Below are positions 1 through 6,051 of a DNA stretch of 8,749 nt, piece after piece. The stretch is from Pirellulaceae bacterium (GTDB lineage: Bacteria; Planctomycetota; Planctomycetia; Pirellulales; Pirellulaceae): NCBI GenBank assembly GCA_013002105.1, contig JABDKS010000323.1, positions 1-8,749 on the forward strand, read 5' to 3'. The notes beneath the pieces are model-generated. The model searched no databases and was not told the origin of the DNA. It saw only the letters and a program-made list of their open reading frames with translations. Position 1 is the stretch's first letter. Every line of letters begins with the position of its first letter. Made by a program: the position numbers and the translations under genes.

Positions 1-983
1 ATCGCATTATTTCCATTGCCGGAGACAGATGAGAAAATCGGGATGATCCGCTTTTGACCGATGATGCTTGCGATTTCGTCTTTGACTCCGGCGCTGATAC
101 CGGTATCGCCGTTGAGTTCCAGTTCGCCGTTGGAATCGAACTCCAGGGGATGTCCCAAGTCGATAAAATCTTGTTTGGAGACTCCATGCAAGATCTGACG
201 TGAAAGGTCATTGGTGCTGTTGTTTGCGCCACCGATATCGACCGTGCCTCGATTGCCGGGAGCGCCAGTGTCTTTGGGATACAGGTTGCATTCGACGATT
301 CCGTCACCGCCGCTTTGCACACTTGACCCATTGAAGTTGTAATTATCCGGTCCGATTCCTGCGACAACGTCGTTCCACGTAGGCTCGTCCAGCGCAAATG
401 GGAAAATATTCACTGTTAAGCTTGGGTTGGACGGTTCGTTGAATCCGCTAATAGCTGTCAGCATGGCCGCAGTCGCTTTGGCGTTGAGGGACTGTGTATC
501 ACGCCCGGTCAGCGCTCCGAAGAATAAAGGCAGTTCTCCGTTGACCATATTTTGACGACGTAGCGTCACTCGAACGGCGTTGGCTGGGCCCATATGGCTG
601 GGCGTAAAGACGCCTCCTTGAGCTAGGTCGTAGATCCCCAGTTCGACATCGTCACCAATGATGCTGGGCGCATCGCCGGCGATGTGATTTTCGTACGCCG
701 CGTCCGAGGCGGCATTGTGGACGGCTTGTTCGGATCCGGTATCACCGTCGGCGACTTGATCGTACATCTCCCATGCACCGGCCATCGCTGACGCATCGGC
801 TGTACGACTAAGTTCGGCCTGCGACACCGTGATGAACCCGTAATCCATGCAGACGGCCATCAGCACGACGAGCGAAAGTAACAATGCTAGTCCGAGGACA
901 GCAGCGGCACCGCGTCGCCGGCCTGCGGGGACGCATATCGACCGACGCAGCAGAGTGGGTCGCGGGTGTTTAGAAAGTTTCAT
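1..983 (-). CDS. TadG-like pilus-assembly/surface protein, C-terminus cut by window edge
   Basis: The reading frame opens with ATG at 981-983 and stays open to base 1, giving about 327 residues with no stop, so the C-terminus is missing. The N-terminus is basic (RRSICVPAGRRRG), followed by one hydrophobic helix at about residues 26-46, then MDYGFITVSQAELSRTADASAMAGA at about 46-70. A single TM helix followed by a 'Q.EL.RTADA.A.AGA' stretch is the hallmark of TadG/TadE-type Flp pilus proteins, which are membrane-anchored with a large extracytoplasmic domain. The rest is Asn/Gly/Asp-rich (for example NFNGSSVQSGGDG), as expected for an exported domain. An in-frame TGA lies nine codons upstream of the ATG, limiting the start; a TTG five codons before it is a less likely alternative. 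No Shine-Dalgarno sequence is evident. It follows the secreted protein gene after 49 bp and is probably co-transcribed with it. The family call rests on the N-terminus; whether the organism makes a Tad pilus cannot be judged here. Confidence 0.8.
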   Translation of the reverse strand, partial: MKLSKHPRPTLLRRSICVPAGRRRGAAAVLGLALLLSLVVLMAVCMDYGFITVSQAELSRTADASAMAGAWEMYDQVADGDTGSEQAVHNAASDAAYENHIAGDAPSIIGDDVELGIYDLAQGGVFTPSHMGPANAVRVTLRRQNMVNGELPLFFGALTGRDTQSLNAKATAAMLTAISGFNEPSNPSLTVNIFPFALDEPTWNDVVAGIGPDNYNFNGSSVQSGGDGIVECNLYPKDTGAPGNRGTVDIGGANNSTNDLSRQILHGVSKQDFIDLGHPLEFDSNGELELNGDTGISAGVKDEIASIIGQKRIIPIFSSVSGNGNNA

Positions 984-1032
984 GAGAGGTAGGTCCAAGA
1001 CGAGGGATCAGAACAGGTTCATATAACTGGCC

Positions 1033-1686
1033 TTAAAGGGCAGTTTGATGAAGTTCAACTTTCACACTGGTTCCATCGGTGAAGTAATACCGAACACGAA
1101 TTAGTTTGATCCACGAAACGCGATTGGCTCCGAATCCAACGTCGACCATTTCCAAGCTCTTTTGGTGACGATAGTTTGTCAGGTCGTTTACGCCGTTGGC
1201 GGGCATGGAGACCAAGTAGTCGGGACCGCCAAAGTTTCCCCAGTCGTTGCCATGACCGTCGTTGACGGCGAAAAAGAGTTTGTCGTTGTTGGCCGCGATG
1301 ACGTTGGTCCAGCGAATGTGGTCACCATCGACGCGAAGTGGCAGCCGTGTATCGCTTCTTGCTTCATCGATCTGCGTGTCATCGCGAAATGCGGCCACAT
1401 GAAAACCACCGCCGGAAAATTCATCGTGGGCGTGGTAGTTCATCTGCAGCTGGAAATAGCAGTCCTCATTGGTCGCATTGGGGCAAGCAAAGAATGTGAT
1501 TTGCGGCGAGTGAGTCGCGACGTCAGGATCGTTGATAGTCATCTCCCAATCCTCTTGGACCAGGTAGAGACGTTTTCCATTGCCCTCTTCGGCGTGAGCG
1601 GTGGTGGCGAGTAGTACACCGGCAAACAAAATCCCCCCGATGAGCATCGCAGCGCGCAGTGGCGTAGCACAAAGTTTGATCTTCAT
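1033..1686 (-). CDS. Secreted protein of unknown function (217 aa)
   Basis: I do not recognise the family. The protein starts with a classical Sec signal peptide: basic MKIKLCATPLR, a hydrophobic core at about residues 12-27, and a likely signal peptidase I site after TTAHA (about residue 32, then EEGNG). The mature part of about 185 residues has no further TM helix. It is rich in alternating hydrophobic/polar stretches and aromatic residues, suggesting a beta-rich fold (for example QITFFACPN, CYFQLQMNYH, FHVAAFRDD, SWIKLIRVRYYF). Two cysteines lie close together (FACPNATNEDCYF) and could form a disulfide after export. The ATG at 1684-1686 is preceded by AGGGA about 10 nt upstream, a weak Shine-Dalgarno match. 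The gene ends 49 bp before the TadG-like gene and is preceded by a 341-bp gene-free region, so it is probably the first gene of a two-gene or longer unit. A role at the cell surface with the TadG-like protein is inference from position only. Confidence 0.75.
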   Translation of the reverse strand: MKIKLCATPLRAAMLIGGILFAGVLLATTAHAEEGNGKRLYLVQEDWEMTINDPDVATHSPQITFFACPNATNEDCYFQLQMNYHAHDEFSGGGFHVAAFRDDTQIDEARSDTRLPLRVDGDHIRWTNVIAANNDKLFFAVNDGHGNDWGNFGGPDYLVSMPANGVNDLTNYRHQKSLEMVDVGFGANRVSWIKLIRVRYYFTDGTSVKVELHQTAL

Positions 1687-1764
1687 CGGAATGTTCCCTG
1701 AGTCGGAAGGTTCGAAAAGACTTCGAGTCGTTAGATCGTCAGTACCCTTTTGGCAGCCTGGCGA

Positions 1765-1782
1765 TCCACCGATGTCGGTGGA
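1765..1782. promoter_or_regulatory. 18-bp palindrome, possible operator
   Basis: TCCACCGA-TG-TCGGTGGA is a perfect 8-bp inverted repeat with a 2-bp centre. The loop is too short for an ordinary RNA hairpin and no T-run follows on either strand, so a terminator is unlikely. It lies about 80 bp upstream of the ATG at 1686, where a dimeric regulator could bind. The regulatory role is inference from symmetry and position; no known operator consensus was recognised. Confidence 0.35.
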
Positions 1783-1819
1783 CCCATGGCTTTGCGTCCC
1801 AGATTTGCACCTGGTTTGC

Positions 1820-1838
1820 CTTTATCACCGGGATAAAG
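1820..1838. repeat. 7-bp inverted repeat CTTTATC/GATAAAG
   Basis: CTTTATC and GATAAAG are separated by the 5-bp spacer ACCGG, about 135-150 bp upstream of the secreted-protein start codon. It could be a regulator half-site pair or a weak hairpin. No T-tract follows on either strand. A 7-bp match can arise by chance, so this is a weak candidate. Confidence 0.25.
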
Positions 1839-1976
1839 TCTTGTGGGGAACATTCGAAGCGGCTCGAAGCGAGCGTTCTAAAGAAGGCTATGTCAATTCC
1901 GGCAGGTCGCCCCGATCTGGCTCGCTGAAACCAAAGATTTGGCAAGACAGCCGCCATTTGCGCGTTTTCTTTTTCG

Positions 1977-2003
1977 GTTTGTAACGATTGTACCGTCACA
2001 AAC
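1977..2003 (-). terminator. Candidate 3' hairpin after the EamA transporter gene
   Basis: On the minus strand GTTTGTGACG and CGTTACAAAC flank a 7-nt loop (GTACAAT). This makes a 10-bp stem with one G-U wobble in the minus-strand RNA; the same position would be an A-C mismatch in a plus-strand RNA. The hairpin starts 24 nt after the EamA stop codon at 2028-2030, fitting the end of the exporter operon transcript. No U-tract follows (the next bases are CGAAAAAGAAAA). It is therefore not a textbook intrinsic terminator and may be a 3' stabilising structure or a Rho-assisted end. Confidence 0.4.
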
Positions 2004-2027
2004 ACAGAATCCACTGTCGTACTTCCC

Positions 2028-2993
2028 TCATGTTGGCGGTCGTTTCGCTATCGGCTCAATGACAGTGTCACCACGTGCAATAGCGGGCGAGGCGGTTGGA
2101 GGGTCCGACACGTCCTGTCGCTTTGGCGGTCTTAACAGCACGTATCGCCAGAGGAAGCCGGCTGCAATCAACGTCGCACCCAAAAGCGTCCACCAATCGG
2201 GCGGGCGATACTGGGCCAAATGACGCCAAGCGAGAAATGTCCATAGTGGGACAACCAACGGTTCTATCAATGTGATCAGGGACGCCTCGTTGCTGTCCAA
2301 TTCTCGCACTGCCCAGGCAAAGATCATGTAGGGGATCCCCAATTGAAACGCGCCCAATGCCAGCAGTGCAATCCACTGAATCCCGTGGGGCATGGCCACG
2401 CGTCCCAATACCAGCGGAGCCAACGCGATGATGCAAACGGTGTGATTGACCAGTCCCAGCCACGCCACATCGACACCTCGCAATTGACGCAAGGACAACA
2501 TCACACCGGCGTACATCACGCCCGATCCCAGCGCGAGCCCCACCGGCCAGATGGAACTCGCCCCGCCTCCCACGGAGAATTCCATCGTGACGATCACCAG
2601 AATTCCGGTCACCGACAATGCGATCATCACACCGTCGCGTTTGACCGGTCGATCTCCCAATCCCAGCAGACCACCCAGGGCAACCCATGCCGGACCGACA
2701 TATTGCAACCAGATCGTGGTGGTCTCTGAACCAGCCACCATCGCGACGATGAAGGAGTAGACCATCGCCGTAAAACACAGCGACATGGGCACCATGGCAA
2801 CCCGGAATACGGGACGTCGCACGAACGGTAGGACAACGATGGCCGCAAACACGGCTCGCCAAAACGTCAGCGCGACACCACGTGTTTCGATAGGCCAATC
2901 GTCAAACCAAGGAGCCTTTGCAAAGAATCCGCTGGTGCTCCAAAGCACCGCTGCCAAAACCACCAACCACCTGGAGCGATTGCGAGGGGTCAC
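2028..2993 (-). CDS. EamA/DMT-superfamily transporter (10 TM helices)
   Basis: This 321-residue membrane protein has the size and two-fold repeat of EamA (drug/metabolite transporter, RhaT-like) carriers. It begins with a short basic head and the helix WLVVLAAVLWSTSGFFAKAPW, typical of the family opening. Further helices follow at roughly 40-58, 65-85, 90-110, 121-139, 147-166, 176-196, 205-226, 236-256 and 267-285. The second repeat contains NEASLITLIEPLVVPLWTFLAW (about 235-256), matching the conserved 'a.l....P..a....' EamA stretch; TTTIWLQYVGPAWVALGGLL (about 91-110) is its counterpart in repeat one. The C-terminal 30 residues are polar and basic, probably cytoplasmic. The start is GTG at 2991-2993, overlapping the TGA stop of the upstream hydrolase gene (GTGA), so translation is probably coupled. 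It is the last gene of the cluster. EamA members export or import amino acids and small metabolites; the substrate is unknown here. Confidence 0.9.
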   Translation of the reverse strand: MTPRNRSRWLVVLAAVLWSTSGFFAKAPWFDDWPIETRGVALTFWRAVFAAIVVLPFVRRPVFRVAMVPMSLCFTAMVYSFIVAMVAGSETTTIWLQYVGPAWVALGGLLGLGDRPVKRDGVMIALSVTGILVIVTMEFSVGGGASSIWPVGLALGSGVMYAGVMLSLRQLRGVDVAWLGLVNHTVCIIALAPLVLGRVAMPHGIQWIALLALGAFQLGIPYMIFAWAVRELDSNEASLITLIEPLVVPLWTFLAWRHLAQYRPPDWWTLLGATLIAAGFLWRYVLLRPPKRQDVSDPPTASPAIARGDTVIEPIAKRPPT

Positions 2994-3841
2994 TTGATTC
3001 GTAGCAAGACGCGAACGGGCAGATGATCACTGGCGAATCGCCCGTCGGACGTTTTGGGATCGTGCGTTTCCAATTCGACAATTTCGATCGGTCCACGAAC
3101 AAACACGTGGTCGATGATCCGGTCGGGGACAATCTGTTGAAACCCGTTCCATGTGCTGGTCGGTCCGACAACGGGCGATTTCGCAAGCGTTCTGGCATCG
3201 GCAAGCGGCGATGGAGAATCGTTGGTCGTCAGAGCGCGGTAGGGATCTGAATCGGGTAGACAATTAAAATCACCCATCACGATCGTCGGCAACTGAATAT
3301 CGCGTTGATCCAGCCAACGCCGAATCAGTTTGCCGCTTTCGAGTCGAGCTTGAACGCCGCGATGATCGAAGTGAGTGTTTGCGACCAAAAAAGTCTTGTC
3401 CGTTTGCTTATCAAGCAGGACGAGATAGGTCATCGTTCGCGGGAGCGCGGCATCCCAGCCTTTTTTGCCGATGGTCTCAGGCGATTCGCTCAGCCAAATC
3501 GTCCCCTTGGATTGCGCCGTGAACCGGGATCGGAGAAAGTAGATCGGTGCTGCCTCGCCACCACGTTTTCCATCATCGCGGCCGAGTCCATACGATTCGA
3601 ACAAACCCAACCGCTCGTCCAGGTCATCTCTTTGCCCCGCGGTGACTTCCTGCAGACCGAAAATGTCGAAGTCGCCCAAGAACTGTGCGACCGATTCCTT
3701 TCGCTCGCTCCACACGTCTTTGCCATCATGCGGACTGGCGTAGCGAATGTTGTAGGTTACGACCGTGAATGAATCGTCCGCACGCAGTGCGGTGGGCCAT
3801 AGCAGTGCCGTCACTGCTAGAGAGAAAACAAGGTATCGCAT
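2990..3841 (-). CDS. Secreted endonuclease/exonuclease/phosphatase-family hydrolase
   Basis: This 283-residue protein has a signal peptide (MRYLVFSLAVTALLWPTALRA, likely cut before DD at 22-23) and one EEP domain filling the rest. The family's metal and catalytic motifs appear in order: TYNIRY (Asn31), GLQEV (Glu65, metal ligand), NTHFDHRG (His157/Asp159 region), MGDFNCLPDS (Asp191, Asn193), IIDHVFV (Asp244 region) and SDHLPV (Asp272-His273, catalytic base pair). All key residues are present, so the enzyme should be an active Mg2+-dependent phosphodiesterase or phosphatase acting outside the cytoplasm. EEP proteins cleave DNA, RNA, sphingomyelin, inositol phosphates or similar phosphoesters; the substrate cannot be set from motifs. 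The spacing and length resemble the short bacterial secreted EEP proteins rather than DNase I or ExoIII. It starts with ATG 24 bp after the permease gene and overlaps the EamA gene by 4 bp. No Shine-Dalgarno sequence is visible. Confidence 0.92.
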   Translation of the reverse strand: MRYLVFSLAVTALLWPTALRADDSFTVVTYNIRYASPHDGKDVWSERKESVAQFLGDFDIFGLQEVTAGQRDDLDERLGLFESYGLGRDDGKRGGEAAPIYFLRSRFTAQSKGTIWLSESPETIGKKGWDAALPRTMTYLVLLDKQTDKTFLVANTHFDHRGVQARLESGKLIRRWLDQRDIQLPTIVMGDFNCLPDSDPYRALTTNDSPSPLADARTLAKSPVVGPTSTWNGFQQIVPDRIIDHVFVRGPIEIVELETHDPKTSDGRFASDHLPVRVLLRIK

Positions 3842-3865
3842 AATTTTCAGCTTGGCGGGTGAATC

Positions 3866-5197
3866 CTACTCGTGGCGAAGTGCCTCGATTGGGTTCATCT
3901 TGGCGGCGCGAATCGCCGGATACAAGCCGCTGATTAATCCGACCGCGACAGCAATCAAAACCGCCAAAGGAATCGTCTCGTAGACGATTGCCGGTTCGGC
4001 TTCGCGAATGGCGTCGGGTAGAGCGGCAAACTTTTCGGGAAATCCTTCGCGAACGCCCCAGATCATCACCTTGTACATCGGTGGACCGAGGAATCCGAGG
4101 ATGATTCCAAGGGCGGCTCCAGCAAAGCTGAGTACGAGCGTTTCGACCAAAAACTGCCGAACAATGTCACCCCGTTTGGCTCCTAGTGCTCGGCGGATCC
4201 CGATCTCGCGCGTTCGCTCGGTCACACTTGCCAACATGATGTTCATGATTCCGATACCACCGACCATCAATGAAATGCAGGCGATCAGAATACCGATCCC
4301 CAGAAACATCAATCGCAGATTGCGAGCTTGCTCCAACAGTTCCAACGGAACGACGACGGCAACGTCACCCATTTCGGAATGATTTTGGGCAAGCAGATTT
4401 TCGATCATCGCCGCGGTCGTGCGTACCTTGTCGACGCTTTCGACTTGCAACGTGATCTGGTTCAGTTCCATGATTTCCATCTGGAACTGACCACTTCGTC
4501 GGGTGACGATCGTGTCGCCGATCCGCCGTCTCAGGGTCTCGATCGGGATGTAAATGTCCGACGAGAAATCTTGTGAATCGAGCGAGCCGCCGATGGCTGC
4601 CGATGCGTTGCGATGTTCCAAAACACCGACGATTTTGTAGTAATCGGTGCTCTCGGGAACGTACAGTCGCTTACCCAACGGGTCTTCATAGGGGAACAAG
4701 CGTTCGGCGACGCCCGCTGAAACGACGCACACCGTTTCGTTTTTCATGCCATCGGCATCGGATAAGAAGCGTCCACCGCGATCGCGAATGACCAGTTGAT
4801 TGACATCGGCGTACATCGGGGTGCACCCGACCAATCGGCCATCGACGACGCGATCACGAAACGTGAATTGGCGGCGAATTTCGCGGATCGGAATGGCAGT
4901 GTCGATAGTCGGAACCGCACTGAGAATCCTCTCGAGGTCGCTCCGCTGCAGGCCGTATTGAGTGGCAGCCATGCCGGCGAGTTTTTCATCGGGCGGTTTT
5001 TGGCTGCGGACAATGATCGTGTTGGCACCGAGCGATTCGATCTGCTTTTGGACCTGATCGCTGGCACCTTGGCTGATCGCTGTCAACACGATGACGGCCC
5101 AAACCCCGATCAAGATGCCTAGCATCGTTAATCCGGTTCGCAGCGGGTGAAGTGCCAGGCTCTTGATGCCTAGTCGCCAAGTTCTTAGCCAGAGCAT
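3866..5197 (-). CDS. MacB-type ABC transporter permease (MacB_PCD + FtsX domains)
   Basis: This 443-residue inner-membrane protein has the four-helix MacB/LolC topology. TM1 lies at about 22-43 (LTMLGILIGVWAVIVLTAIS), followed by a large extracytoplasmic domain to about 293. TM2 is at about 297-322, TM3 at about 350-371 and TM4 at about 408-428. The conserved MacB coupling segment follows TM2: GGIGIMNIML, then SVTERTREIGIRRALGAKR (about 324-342). The end PAIRAAKMNPIEALRHE is the standard FtsX-like C-terminus. There is no fused ATPase, so it depends on the separate ATPase gene 8 bp upstream. A Shine-Dalgarno-like TAGGA overlaps that gene's stop codon. With the adaptor and ATPase it should form a MacAB-like mechanotransmission complex that drives periplasmic substrate export or lipoprotein movement. 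Substrate unknown; antimicrobial, peptide or lipid cargoes all occur in this family. Confidence 0.93.
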   Translation of the reverse strand: MLWLRTWRLGIKSLALHPLRTGLTMLGILIGVWAVIVLTAISQGASDQVQKQIESLGANTIIVRSQKPPDEKLAGMAATQYGLQRSDLERILSAVPTIDTAIPIREIRRQFTFRDRVVDGRLVGCTPMYADVNQLVIRDRGGRFLSDADGMKNETVCVVSAGVAERLFPYEDPLGKRLYVPESTDYYKIVGVLEHRNASAAIGGSLDSQDFSSDIYIPIETLRRRIGDTIVTRRSGQFQMEIMELNQITLQVESVDKVRTTAAMIENLLAQNHSEMGDVAVVVPLELLEQARNLRLMFLGIGILIACISLMVGGIGIMNIMLASVTERTREIGIRRALGAKRGDIVRQFLVETLVLSFAGAALGIILGFLGPPMYKVMIWGVREGFPEKFAALPDAIREAEPAIVYETIPLAVLIAVAVGLISGLYPAIRAAKMNPIEALRHE

Positions 5198-5208
5198 ATT
5201 TTTTCCTA
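5198..5208 (-). promoter_or_regulatory. Ribosome binding site of the permease gene overlapping the ATPase stop codon
   Basis: The minus strand reads TAGGA (5208-5204), then six bases, then ATG at 5197-5195. AGGA is a Shine-Dalgarno core at good spacing. Its TAG is at the same time the stop codon of the ATPase gene. This is the clearest ribosome binding site in the window, where most starts lack one, and it supports translational coupling of ATPase and permease. Confidence 0.55.
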
Positions 5209-6051
5209 CTCGCGAGCCAAGAGTTCAGCGACGGCGGCACGTTGCAGCTTGCGGGCTTCTTCGCGACGCTGTTCGGATACGACTTCGTCGATGTGCAACA
5301 TGCCGTCCTTTAATCGGACGATACGTTTGGCTCGTTCGGCCACAAAGTCTTCGTGGGTGACCAAAATGATCGTTCGACCTTCTTCATTCAACTGATCAAA
5401 AATGTTCAGGATTTCTTCGGTGGTGACCGAATCGAGGTTACCGGTCGGTTCGTCGGCAAGCACAAAAAACGGATCATTGACCAAGCTGCGAGCGATGGCG
5501 ACGCGCTGTTGTTGACCACCAGAAAGCTGTGTGGGACGGTGGTCCAAGCGATCGCCGAGTCCGACTCGCTGTGCCAAGTCAACGGCACGTTGACGTTCTT
5601 GGGACCCAAGTTTGCCTTGGTAATACAGCGGGACTTGGATGTTTTCGACGACGGTCAACTGCTGGATCAAATTGTACGATTGAAACACAAACCCGATTCG
5701 CTGACTGCGGATTTCGGCCAACTGGTCATCGGTCATCGAAGCGATGTCGTCGGTTCCCAACAGCAAACTGCCTGCGGTAGGTTTGTCCAGGCAGCCGAGC
5801 AGATTCAACAGCGTGCTCTTGCCGCTACCCGACGGGCCCATGATGGCAACGTAATCGCCTTCGGGGACATCAAAGGACACACCGCGCAGCGCACGGACCG
5901 TCTCGCTCTTGAGTACGTATTCCTTGGTCAGATCACGAATGGACGTCGCCATCCGTCGGGGTGCTCCCGGGGTGGCTAGGGTGTCCGACACGGTAGTGTG
6001 ACTCAAGGCAGTATTGTCATCCTGCCCGCCATAGGTATCGGCCGCGCTCAT
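5206..6051 (-). CDS. MacB/LolD-type ABC transporter ATP-binding protein
   Basis: This 281-residue cytoplasmic ATPase has every ABC motif intact: Walker A GPSGSGKST (72-80), Q-loop FVFQSYNL (Gln124), signature LSGGQQQRVAIARSL (176-190), Walker B FFVLADEP (195-202, Glu201), D-loop GNLDS (204-208) and switch His233 in VTHE. Features of the MacB/LolD/FtsE branch are clear: LLNLLGCLDKPTAG after Walker A and LADEPTGNLDS. It powers the permease encoded 8 bp downstream. Two extras are unusual beside the usual ~225-residue subunits: an N-terminal polar extension of about 34 residues, and a charged helical tail (about 255-281) rich in E/R/A. The ATG at 6051 overlaps the adaptor stop codon as TAATG, favouring this start. 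Met34 (ATG at 5952), just before ATSIRDLTKEY, is the alternative and would give a core-sized subunit. The family is certain; the substrate is not known. Confidence 0.96.
   Translation of the reverse strand: MSAADTYGGQDDNTALSHTTVSDTLATPGAPRRMATSIRDLTKEYVLKSETVRALRGVSFDVPEGDYVAIMGPSGSGKSTLLNLLGCLDKPTAGSLLLGTDDIASMTDDQLAEIRSQRIGFVFQSYNLIQQLTVVENIQVPLYYQGKLGSQERQRAVDLAQRVGLGDRLDHRPTQLSGGQQQRVAIARSLVNDPFFVLADEPTGNLDSVTTEEILNIFDQLNEEGRTIILVTHEDFVAERAKRIVRLKDGMLHIDEVVSEQRREEARKLQRAAVAELLARE

Larger units (their letters stand above)
1687..2027. other. Gene-free region between the exporter operon and the secreted-protein/TadG unit
   Basis: This 341-bp stretch holds no convincing gene. Small open frames exist on both strands (for example minus 1739-2014, GTG start; plus 1601-1984), but their products show no family resemblance, signal peptide or domain pattern. 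It contains three inverted repeats, annotated separately (1765-1782, 1820-1838, 1977-2003). By its position it should contain the end of the upstream minus-strand transcript and the promoter for the gene starting at 1686. I could not find a convincing -35/-10 pair. Confidence 0.6.

Noticed and set aside
1862..1874. Short inverted repeat GCTCG-AAG-CGAGC
   Set aside because: A 5-bp stem is too short to separate from chance, and it is not placed at a gene end or a clear promoter.
1739..2014. Minus-strand GTG-start frame of 91 codons in the gene-free region
   Set aside because: No ribosome site, signal, TM helix or domain pattern is visible, and it overlaps the hairpin and inverted repeats. It is more likely a chance frame.
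2343..2729. Plus-strand frame of 128 codons rich in Gln, His and Arg
   Set aside because: Antisense to the EamA transporter. Its composition is that expected from the complement of a hydrophobic membrane-protein gene.
5353..5979. Plus-strand open frame of 208 codons
   Set aside because: It lies wholly antisense to the ABC ATPase, whose motifs are complete. The frame is a by-product of that gene's codon use and shows no family pattern.
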